In this document: piece after piece, positions 1 through 5,029 of the stretch | Layout: every line of letters starts with the position of its first letter | How positions within the stretch are numbered: the first letter of the stretch is position 1 | Source: Ohtaekwangia sp036568665 | Lineage (GTDB): Bacteria > Bacteroidota > Bacteroidia > Cytophagales > Cyclobacteriaceae | Direction: 5' to 3' | Length of the DNA stretch: 5,029 nt | Assembly: GCF_036568665.1 (NCBI RefSeq) | Contig: NZ_DATCSD010000165.1 | Span: 1 to 5,029 of the forward strand | The notes under the pieces: generated by a model | Told to the model about the DNA's origin: nothing | Seen by the model: only the letters and a program-made list of their open reading frames with translations | The model's database searches: none | Translations under genes and position numbers: made by a program

Positions 1-2
1 AT

Positions 3-839
3 ATATACCAGTGTAATTTAAGCGGAGCGATTCCGTATTCGCTATTTTCAATAGCAGGTCTGCAAACCCTGAACCTCGCCTTTAATGAATTAACCGGGAG
101 TATTCCATCCAACGCAGGCAGTGCTACAGCACTCACTACGCTATCGCTGCATGCCAACAATCTTACGGGTACTATTCCCAGTGGTATAGGTAATTTGCAT
201 AGCCTTACCATTCTCTCGCTTTATAGCAATCAGCTTACCGGTACTATACCGGCTGAGATTGGCAGTTTAACAAATCTTACAACGCTATACCTGTATAGCA
301 ATGAGCTTAGCGGAAGTATACCTTCGTCATTGGGGCAGTTGGTGAATCTTATTTACTTCTATGTATATGATAACAACCTGAGTGGCAGTTTCCCGACCAC
401 CCTGGGTAACCTTACCAAGCTGAAGTATTTCTATGCCAACGATAACCAGCTTACCGGGAACATTCCCGTTGAGTTTGCTGCCCTTAACCAGGTCATTACT
501 TTCTATGTATACAATAACAAATTAAGCGGTGTTATACCTGCCGGTGTATTTAATGGCTGGACTAAACTGACAACGTTCAGTGTGTTGAATAACCAATTCT
601 CGGGAGCGTTTCCTTCTTCGATCAGTACCTGCACAGCCCTGGTAAATTTTGGCGCCAGCAAAAATTTATTTACCAGTATACCTGCCGGCATGCTAAATCT
701 TCCGGTGGCTACCAGCATCAACTTTAGCTATAACGAACTCACCGCTATACCGGATTTTACCACGCATGTAAACAAGGCTAACCTGACCTTGAACGTTTCT
801 TATAACCGGTTAGACTTTGGCGCATTGCAACCACTGACG
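3..839 (+). repeat. Leucine-rich repeat array, plant-type (LxxLxLxxNxLxGxIP), 24-residue units
   Basis: Eleven to twelve consecutive units can be phased by eye. A partial unit at 3-59 is followed by units starting at 60, 132, 204, 276, 348, 420, 492, 567, 639, 708 and 780. The first six full units are exactly 24 residues (72 bp) and carry the N-x-L-[ST]-G-x-[IF]-P signature. The unit at 492 has 25 residues, the one at 639 has 23, and the last two lose the G and degenerate, as expected near the C-terminal end of an array. LRR solenoids of this class form curved ligand-binding surfaces; the type is typical of plant receptors and also frequent in Bacteroidota surface proteins. The array continues beyond the left edge, so its total length is unknown. 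Confidence 0.93.
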
Positions 840-3800
840 AGTGGCGGTATAAAAACCGTTACACTCACGCCACAGAATACTATACAGGATGTACAGTTTG
901 TTACGCCTGCTATAGGTGCTCAGCTGACTATACCCGGCAGGGCAGCAGGGAGCAATGGTACCATTACGTGGGAGAAGCAACAGGATAATGGAAGCTGGAC
1001 AAGTGTAAACAGCCTGAACGGAAACACGACACAACAGACTTATACCCGCAGTGCCTTTGCACAGAGCGATGAAGGGATCTATAGAGTAAAGATGACCAGT
1101 ACATCCTTTGCCGGTATAACGATACAGAGTGATCCTATAAAAGTAAAGACGGCTGTAAATCTTGCATTGGATAACTGGGCCTTTCAGTATAAATACGATG
1201 GCCGCCATCGGATGACACAGAAGAAAGTGCCGGGTGCGGACTGGGTATATATGGTATACGACAATCGCGATCGTTTGGTGATGACCCAGGATGGTGAACA
1301 ACGCAAGAACAATCAATGGCTCGTAACCAAGTACGATGCGTTGAACCGTCCGATTGTTACCGCGATCTATACCCATACAGGAGCCGCGAGTCAAACGGAT
1401 ATGGCCGGGTTGATCAGCACCGCTAACTTCTATGACAGCTTCGATGGGACTACCACTTTTCATGGGTATACGAACAATGTTTTTCCCAATGATGCAACAA
1501 AGCTGGATGTGCTGACAGTAACGTATTACGATACGTATGACTTTAAGAATCTGCTCAACGATGAGAGGTATAACTATAAATCAACTGAATTTACCGACCA
1601 GTATACATCCGATGCCAATGGTAATAGTTTCCTGAGTGTAGTAGGGCAGGTGACAGGAAGTAAAACAAAGGTATTGACGAGGGGTAACTATATTATTACT
1701 GCCAGTTACTACGATGACAAATATAGAGTGGTGCAGACCGTTGCCAACGATATGCATGGAGACTTTGACAGAACCACCAATGTATATGACTTTGTAGGCA
1801 AGGTGTTGAAGTCGAAGAGTACCCGCACAGAGTATTCCATCAAGTGGACCAATGTAGTAAGCCCGGGCGTTGTCGATAAGATTACCAATACATTAGGCAA
1901 AGCGAGCAGTGCCGATGGCTGGATAGCGGGTGCATCATCACAACAAATACTGCCTGCCGGGCAGGATGGCTGGATGGAAGTGACGGTGTCAGAACTAAAC
2001 AAGAACAGAATAATTGGTCTTGCCTCATCCGATCCGGATGCAAATTATACCAGTATAAACTATGCTTTATACATGGCCGGTTCCGGCTTTTCTATTCGGA
2101 TACAGGAGAGCGGAGTGCAGCGCTATAGTGGCACTACATTAGCGACAGGCGATGTACTTCGTATTGAGCGTAAAGGCACAGCCATTACCTACAGACAAAA
2201 TGGAAAGGTGCTGACTCCGAGTCCGGCTTCTCCGGCTTCTACAACCGATCTGCGTGTAGACGCCTCGTTGTATTCGTCAGGAGCCAGCCTGGTAGATGTG
2301 CGTGCTTCTTTTGCAGCGCGCAGTTCAAGTATAGTAAGAACATTTGAGTATGACCATGCCGGTCGCCTGCTGAAAACCTGGCACCAGGTAAATGGCGGCA
2401 CAAATGTATTGCTCACCAGTAACGAGTATAACGAGCTCGGACAACTCATCACCAGGAAACTTCACTCCGAAGATCAGGGCACTACATTCAAACAGCATGT
2501 AGACATGCGCTATAATATCCGTGGTTGGCTTACACGTATTAACAACTCTGATCTTACACCGGACGAGAGCAGCGATCCACGCGATCACTTTGGTATGAAT
2601 CTGTCCTACAACGAAGTTATACCTACGCTCAATAATAAAGCAGCCTTTAATGGTAACATCTCTGCGATCCGCTATAGCAACAATCAGGGCTATGGCGATG
2701 TAAAGGAGAATGCCTATAAATATGATTACGATCCGATGAACCGGATCAAGGATGCAAGCTTCCAACAGAAGAATGCCAGCAATTGGGGACAACCACAGTA
2801 CAAGGATGCCAATAACACCGTACAAACCAGCGATGCCTATACCGAGACCGGCTATGCCTATGACCTGAATGGTAATTTACAGAACCTGACGCGCAAAGGT
2901 ATAAATGGAGCCAGCATGGATGTGCTCACTTATAACTATGGTACCGGTCAGGCAAAAAGCAACAAATTGCTCAGCGTAACCGATGCGGGTGATGTGAAGC
3001 AGGGCTTCATTGATGGTAATACAACATCAGACGATTACCAGTACGACAACAACGGCAGCATGAACGTTGACAAGAATAAAGATATAGCTGCGATTACCTA
3101 CAACCACCTGAACCTGCCGGTGCAGGTAACAAAAGTAAGCGGTGAGTATATCAAGTATATCTACGATGCTTCCGGCAGAAAGCTCTGCCAGCAGGTATAT
3201 AACAGCAGCAATGCTGTTACCAAACAAACCGATTATGCAGGCGAATACTTCTATGAAAATGATACACTGAAATTTATCAACCACGAAGAAGGCCGCATTG
3301 TCATGACCGGCACAGCACCGGAGTATCAGTATCATTTGAAAGATCATTTGGGCAACGTACGTGTTACGTTTACAGCGAAAGATGAAACGGAGAGTGCAAC
3401 CGCTACGCTGGAGACTGCCAATGTAAGTAATGAGCAAGGCAAGTTTATATACTACAACGAAGCCGTGAAGATAAACTTCCCGTTGTTCGATCACACAAGA
3501 CAAGGCGGCACAAATTACTCTGCACGCCTCAACGGTACGGCTAGTGAACAAACAGGCCTGGCTAAATCATTAAGCGTAATGCCAGGCGATGTGATCAATG
3601 CAGAAGTATATGCCAAATACCTGGATACCAACCAGGCTAACTGGTCAGCCGCAGTAACGAATCTGATGACTTCTATTGCCAATGGAACAGCCGCACCGAA
3701 TACCTATATAGATGGAGGAGCTGTGGGAAGCACCGGTGGTGCCCTCGATCCATTTGCAGGTCTTCTCAGCAAAGGAAGCGAAAGCGGCACCGCCCCAAAA

Positions 3801-4931
3801 GCATACCTGAACTACCTGATCTTCGACAGAAATTACAACGTACTGGATGGTGGTTTTGTACGGGTAACAGAAGCAGCGAAAGAAAGCGGCACCGATGTAC
3901 CCCATGAGAAACTCTCCAAGCAACTGACTATAAAAGAAGCGGGCTATGTGTATATTTACCTTAGCAATGATAACGTGGCTTTAGGTGGAAGTCAGGTAGA
4001 AGTATATTTTGATGACTTCAAGGTAGAGCAGACTAAGTCTCCTGTAATACAGGCGGAAGATTATTATCCGTTTGGTTTAGCTTATAGTAGTTATCGAAGG
4101 GAAAACTCTGTCCAGAACAAGACGAAATTGTTCCAAGGGCAGGAACATATAGATGACTTAGACTTAGAATGGGATTCGTTCAAGTGGAGAAATCATCAAC
4201 CGGAAATTGGGAGATTCTTCAATATTGATCCTCTTACTGACGAATATGTTTACAATAGCCCGTATGCTTTTGCTGAGAATCGAGTTGTAAGTGGAAGAGA
4301 GCTAGAAGGCCTAGAATGGGCTCCTCCCCTAACAGCTGATGAGAATGGGAATTTTGTTCCTGATGTTGATGCACTGCAACAATATCAACAAGGCAGAGCC
4401 GAGGCCGGGGCTGGCCTGATTGAATCTGTAACGGATGCTGCAGAAGGATTATGGAATGCGGTTACCAGTCCGGTTCAAACAGTGAAGGGTTTGTGGAATG
4501 CTGTTACAAATCCAGTCGAGACAATAACAGAAATTAAAGAGCAGGTTGTTACAAGTTTCAAAGAAAATCCAGAGAAAGCCAGTGGAAAACTTCTTGGAAA
4601 TGTATTAATGACTGTTGCAAGTGAGGGGCTTCTTAGAAATCCAAAAGGAATTGTATATGAAAGAATTGACAAAACAGGAAATCTAAAGCCTTATGTTGGA
4701 CAGGCAAAAAGTGCAGAACGGTTTGCTGCTAGACAAAAGGAACATGCCCGTGCAAATCCTCGATCGGATTTTGAGTTTAAGAAAATTGATAAAGGAAAGC
4801 CTGGAAAAAATCTGAATAAAAAGGAACAGAAAGCATTAGATGCTAGAGGTGGACCAACAAATAAAGCAAATCCGAACGGTGGAACATCCAATAGGAAGAA
4901 TGTTATACAGAAGAAAAAGACAACTAATTGA
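3..4931 (+). CDS. LRR / Ig-like / Rhs (YD-repeat) polymorphic toxin with C-terminal GIY-YIG-like nuclease; 5' partial
   Basis: One uninterrupted frame runs from the left edge to the TGA at 4929-4931 and gives 1642 visible residues. No ATG occurs in frame before 195 and the LRR pattern already runs through the first codons, so the true start, and probably a signal peptide, lies upstream. Domain order: plant-type LRRs (residues 1-280), Ig-like domain (285-386), YD repeats (392-619 and 776-1130) interrupted by a lectin-like domain (620-775), a second beta-rich insert (1130-1352), the Rhs core (1353-1438), a helical linker and a nuclease-like tip (1547-1636). Known for the family: YD repeats form a hollow beta cocoon that encapsulates a variable C-terminal toxin, and such proteins act in contact-dependent competition. 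Inferred: LRR and Ig modules sit outside the cocoon and contact a surface or sugar. The export route cannot be read here; type IX secretion is possible in this phylum, but no C-terminal sorting domain is present. An immunity-like gene follows after one base. Very confident of an Rhs toxin, less of the exact toxin family. Confidence 0.95.
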   Translation: MYQCNLSGAIPYSLFSIAGLQTLNLAFNELTGSIPSNAGSATALTTLSLHANNLTGTIPSGIGNLHSLTILSLYSNQLTGTIPAEIGSLTNLTTLYLYSNELSGSIPSSLGQLVNLIYFYVYDNNLSGSFPTTLGNLTKLKYFYANDNQLTGNIPVEFAALNQVITFYVYNNKLSGVIPAGVFNGWTKLTTFSVLNNQFSGAFPSSISTCTALVNFGASKNLFTSIPAGMLNLPVATSINFSYNELTAIPDFTTHVNKANLTLNVSYNRLDFGALQPLTSGGIKTVTLTPQNTIQDVQFVTPAIGAQLTIPGRAAGSNGTITWEKQQDNGSWTSVNSLNGNTTQQTYTRSAFAQSDEGIYRVKMTSTSFAGITIQSDPIKVKTAVNLALDNWAFQYKYDGRHRMTQKKVPGADWVYMVYDNRDRLVMTQDGEQRKNNQWLVTKYDALNRPIVTAIYTHTGAASQTDMAGLISTANFYDSFDGTTTFHGYTNNVFPNDATKLDVLTVTYYDTYDFKNLLNDERYNYKSTEFTDQYTSDANGNSFLSVVGQVTGSKTKVLTRGNYIITASYYDDKYRVVQTVANDMHGDFDRTTNVYDFVGKVLKSKSTRTEYSIKWTNVVSPGVVDKITNTLGKASSADGWIAGASSQQILPAGQDGWMEVTVSELNKNRIIGLASSDPDANYTSINYALYMAGSGFSIRIQESGVQRYSGTTLATGDVLRIERKGTAITYRQNGKVLTPSPASPASTTDLRVDASLYSSGASLVDVRASFAARSSSIVRTFEYDHAGRLLKTWHQVNGGTNVLLTSNEYNELGQLITRKLHSEDQGTTFKQHVDMRYNIRGWLTRINNSDLTPDESSDPRDHFGMNLSYNEVIPTLNNKAAFNGNISAIRYSNNQGYGDVKENAYKYDYDPMNRIKDASFQQKNASNWGQPQYKDANNTVQTSDAYTETGYAYDLNGNLQNLTRKGINGASMDVLTYNYGTGQAKSNKLLSVTDAGDVKQGFIDGNTTSDDYQYDNNGSMNVDKNKDIAAITYNHLNLPVQVTKVSGEYIKYIYDASGRKLCQQVYNSSNAVTKQTDYAGEYFYENDTLKFINHEEGRIVMTGTAPEYQYHLKDHLGNVRVTFTAKDETESATATLETANVSNEQGKFIYYNEAVKINFPLFDHTRQGGTNYSARLNGTASEQTGLAKSLSVMPGDVINAEVYAKYLDTNQANWSAAVTNLMTSIANGTAAPNTYIDGGAVGSTGGALDPFAGLLSKGSESGTAPKAYLNYLIFDRNYNVLDGGFVRVTEAAKESGTDVPHEKLSKQLTIKEAGYVYIYLSNDNVALGGSQVEVYFDDFKVEQTKSPVIQAEDYYPFGLAYSSYRRENSVQNKTKLFQGQEHIDDLDLEWDSFKWRNHQPEIGRFFNIDPLTDEYVYNSPYAFAENRVVSGRELEGLEWAPPLTADENGNFVPDVDALQQYQQGRAEAGAGLIESVTDAAEGLWNAVTSPVQTVKGLWNAVTNPVETITEIKEQVVTSFKENPEKASGKLLGNVLMTVASEGLLRNPKGIVYERIDKTGNLKPYVGQAKSAERFAARQKEHARANPRSDFEFKKIDKGKPGKNLNKKEQKALDARGGPTNKANPNGGTSNRKNVIQKKKTTN
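855..1158 (+). other. Ig-like beta-sandwich domain (cysteine-less) between LRRs and YD repeats
   Basis: About 100 residues (285-386) of alternating beta-strand character follow the LRR array. Ig hallmarks are a core tryptophan in I-T-W (W323, codon at 969), a variable loop rich in G, N and S, and the D-E-G-I-Y tyrosine-corner motif (1068-1082, Y360) before the F strand. The usual F-strand Cys is replaced, giving Y-R-V-K, and no partner Cys is present, so there is no disulfide. It probably acts as a stalk between the recognition array and the Rhs cocoon; that role is inferred. Confidence 0.6.
1176..3390 (+). repeat. Rhs / YD-repeat shell (two blocks, split by an inserted domain)
   Basis: At least thirteen YD-type motifs ([YN]-[DN]-x-x-[GN]-[RK]-like) can be located by codon: 1194 (YDGRHR), 1257 (YDNRDR), 1332 (YDALNR), 1710 (YDDKYR), 1785 (YDFVGK), 2349 (YDHAGR), 2427 (YNELGQ), 2511 (YNIRGW), 2727 (YDPMNR), 2859 (YDLNGN), 3042 (YDNNGS), 3099 (YNHLNL) and 3162 (YDASGR). 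The block ends with the Bacteroidota Rhs signature D-H-L-G-N-V-R at 3342-3362. In solved Rhs/Tc structures such repeats make a spiralled beta-sheet cage around the toxin. The first block (about 1176-1859) resembles the conserved N-terminal Rhs region of Bacteroidota; the second (about 2328-3390) is the main shell. Confidence 0.93.
1860..2327 (+). other. Inserted beta-rich, lectin/concanavalin-like or SPRY-like domain within the YD shell
   Basis: Residues about 620-775 contain no YD motif and break the repeat rhythm. The segment has a D-G-W-M-E-V strand (1965-1982), an I-G-L-A-S-S-D-P-D-A loop, a Y-A-L-Y-M strand, an R-I-E-R-K-G turn and Y-R-Q-N-G-K (2190-2207, N733-G734). The succession of strands with a paired 'x-R-x-G / Y-x-x-N-G-K' hairpin recalls concanavalin-like and SPRY-like jelly rolls. 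Comparable inserts occur in other Bacteroidota Rhs proteins. It could bind glycans or decorate the outside of the cocoon. The fold is inferred from pattern only. Confidence 0.5.
3390..4055 (+). other. Second inserted beta-rich domain between DHLGNVR and the DYYPFGL core
   Basis: About 220 residues (1130-1352) separate D-H-L-G-N-V-R from D-Y-Y-P-F-G-L, which lie close together in simpler Rhs proteins. The segment has a Y-Y-N-E-A start, a N-Y-S-A-R-L-N-G strand and an S-V-M-P-G-D-V-I-N-A-E-V-Y strand. A low-complexity G/S/T/A loop covers about 3680-3795, and the end is two strong strands, Y-V-Y-I-Y-L-S-N (3945-3968) and V-E-V-Y-F-D-D-F-K-V (3996-4025). The closing 'V-x-F-D-D-x-x-V' pattern is that of carbohydrate-binding-like jelly-roll sandwiches. 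This insert is known at this position in Bacteroidota Rhs proteins; its role is unknown to me. Confidence 0.55.
4059..4316 (+). other. Rhs-associated core domain (toxin-release / plug region)
   Basis: It runs from D-Y-Y-P-F-G-L (4059-4079) through F-Q-G-Q-E, a W-D-S-F-K-W-R-N-H strand and G-R-F-F-N-I-D-P-L (4209-4235) to N-S-P-Y-A-F-A-E-N-R-V and E-L-E-G-L-E (4299-4316). This is the hallmark conserved core that precedes the variable C-terminal toxin in Rhs proteins. In Rhs and Tc toxins this region is an autoproteolytic aspartyl-protease-like site that frees the toxin inside the cocoon. The first Asp is present (D1409, codon 4227). The position where Bacteroidota homologues usually have Asp (V-I-D-G-x-E-L-E-G) is Ser here (S1430, codon 4290). 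If cleavage occurs near G-L-E, the released tip would be about 205 residues. Confidence 0.92.
4317..4640 (+). other. Helical pre-toxin linker between Rhs core and nuclease domain
   Basis: Residues 1439-1546 follow the core immediately and are mostly helix-compatible (A, E, Q, V, L), with a W-x-x-V-T-x-P repeat, an E-I-K-E-Q-V-V-x-S-F-K-E amphipathic stretch and a short hydrophobic segment (G-N-V-L-M-T-V-A, about 4596-4619). Segments with 'L-W-N-x-V-T-x-P-V-x-T' repeats are common just upstream of many different C-terminal toxins, so this is likely a generic pre-toxin module rather than part of the catalytic domain. It might help translocation or packing in the cocoon; this is inferred. Confidence 0.6.
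4446..4529 (+). repeat. 42-bp tandem duplication, two 14-residue units (GLWNAVT-x-PV-x-T)
   Basis: Unit 1 (4446-4487) encodes GLWNAVTSPVQTVK and unit 2 (4488-4529) encodes GLWNAVTNPVETIT. They share the first seven residues and P-V-x-T, while many third codon positions differ (for example GCG versus GCT for Ala, ACC versus ACA for Thr). The protein pattern is therefore kept while the DNA has diverged, which points to an old duplication rather than a recent slippage event. Confidence 0.85.
4641..4910 (+). other. C-terminal toxin domain, GIY-YIG / URI-fold nuclease-like
   Basis: Residues 1547-1636 carry the pattern of the GIY-YIG (URI) nuclease fold: G-I-V-Y (4647-4658, Y1552), a ten-to-eleven-residue hairpin with K-T-G-N, then Y-V-G-Q (4692-4703, Y1564). 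Next come R1573 and R1577, H1581 at the end of the helix (R-x-x-E-H, codon 4743), a F-E-F strand (4770-4778), and L-N-K-K-E-Q (4812-4829) whose E1608 is the likely metal-binding Glu. A glycine/asparagine-rich tail follows: G-G-P-T-N, N-P-N-G-G and N-R-K-N. GIY-YIG domains cut DNA with a divalent metal held by that Glu, and URI-fold toxins (Tox-URI types) are known polymorphic toxin tips. The end is strongly basic, fitting nucleic-acid binding. DNA versus RNA as target cannot be told from sequence. Confidence 0.75.
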
Positions 4932-4935
4932 GATG
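4929..4935 (+). promoter_or_regulatory. Stop-start junction (TGA-G-ATG), probable translational coupling
   Basis: The toxin stop (4929-4931) and the next ATG (4933-4935) are one base apart. No promoter, terminator or purine-rich SD lies between or just upstream, so the second gene must be co-transcribed and probably re-initiated by ribosomes finishing the first. This arrangement ensures immunity is made whenever the toxin is. Confidence 0.65.
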
Positions 4936-5029
4936 AAGCTAAAATTAAAAGTAGGGGATATATTTACCATACCAGTAAATGATGAGAAGACAGGCTTCGG
5001 CCAGATAATCAACATTCCCAACAAGAATA
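4933..5029 (+). CDS. Putative Imm26-like immunity protein, 3' partial
   Basis: ATG at 4933 opens a frame that stays open to the window edge, giving 32 codons. The visible N-terminus starts M-K-L-K-L-K-V-G-D-I-F-T-I-P and continues with K-T-G-F-G-Q-I-I. The 'K-x-G-D-x-F-x-I-P-x-(loop)-G-x-G-Q-x-(I/V)' pattern is that of Imm26-family all-beta immunity proteins, from memory of the family; the remainder is off the window. The start is one base after the toxin stop and has no recognisable Shine-Dalgarno, only an A-rich stretch upstream, as usual in Bacteroidota; translational coupling to the toxin gene is likely. The expected role is to bind the nuclease tip in the producer's cytoplasm and neutralise it. 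The gene is as AT-rich as the toxin tip, which supports the two moving as one cassette. Confidence 0.72.
   Translation, partial: MKLKLKVGDIFTIPVNDEKTGFGQIINIPNKN

Noticed and set aside
195..197. TTG at 195 as the start codon of the large gene
   Set aside because: The same frame is open back to position 3 and already encodes in-phase LRR units (60-131, 132-203). The TTG falls in the middle of a repeat, so the protein begins upstream of the window.
60..566. Near-72-bp periodicity as a DNA satellite or recombination repeat
   Set aside because: Units match in protein pattern but differ at many nucleotides. The periodicity is explained by the 24-residue LRR, and only short matches such as cagcttaccgg recur.
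810..1463. 217-residue minus-strand open frame
   Set aside because: It lies wholly inside the LRR/Ig/YD coding region, has no recognisable domain, and is rich in Cys, Ile and Tyr as expected from the complement of a repeat-coding strand.
2325..2825. 166-residue minus-strand open frame with hydrophobic, membrane-like stretches
   Set aside because: The apparent hydrophobicity comes from reading the complement of Asn-, Tyr- and Asp-rich YD-repeat codons. It overlaps a well-supported gene completely.
3027..3551. 174-residue minus-strand open frame
   Set aside because: It is an antisense shadow of the YD shell around D-H-L-G-N-V-R, with no motif and no start context.
4911..4932. Possible terminator between the two genes
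   Set aside because: Only one base separates stop and start. The local A-rich run is Lys codons, and no GC-rich hairpin or T-run is present.
4836..5024. Minus-strand frame crossing the toxin-immunity junction
   Set aside because: It overlaps the conserved Asn/Gly toxin tail and the immunity start, both supported on the + strand, and has no domain signal of its own.

Overview
The window holds one very large secreted-type gene that enters from the left edge already open, plus the first codons of a second gene right behind it. Both are on the + strand. It is a polymorphic toxin / immunity locus of the Rhs (YD-repeat) type. The organism is most likely a Bacteroidota, plausibly a Chitinophaga-like soil or freshwater bacterium. 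The reasons are moderate GC, the characteristic Bacteroidota Rhs signatures (DHLGNVR, DYYPFGL, the YNSPYAF..NRV..G.ELEGLE core end), the plant-type LRRs with GxIP motifs, and no Shine-Dalgarno at the one visible start. The genus is a guess.

Layout of the large gene, in frame 3, where visible residue number equals codon start divided by 3: leucine-rich repeats (about 3-839), a cysteine-less Ig-like beta domain (about 855-1158), the first block of YD repeats (about 1176-1859), an inserted lectin-like beta domain (about 1860-2327), the main YD-repeat shell (about 2328-3390), a second inserted beta-sandwich-like domain (about 3390-4055), the Rhs-associated core (4059-4316), a helical pre-toxin linker with a 42-bp tandem duplication (about 4317-4640), and a C-terminal GIY-YIG/URI-fold nuclease-like toxin (about 4641-4910). 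Stop is at 4929-4931.

The second gene starts one base after that stop (4933). It is visible for only 32 codons and looks like an Imm26-type immunity protein. The pair fits the usual logic: a large carrier displays or delivers a nuclease to neighbouring cells, and the adjacent gene protects the producer and its kin. Base composition drops from roughly half GC in the shell to about 35-38% GC in the tip and immunity gene, as expected if the toxin-immunity cassette is exchanged by recombination into a conserved Rhs scaffold.

No RNA genes, CRISPR array, insertion sequence, promoter or terminator could be supported. There is no gene-free stretch: the only non-coding base between the two genes is position 4932. 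The N-terminus and any signal peptide of the large protein, and most of the immunity protein, lie outside the window.
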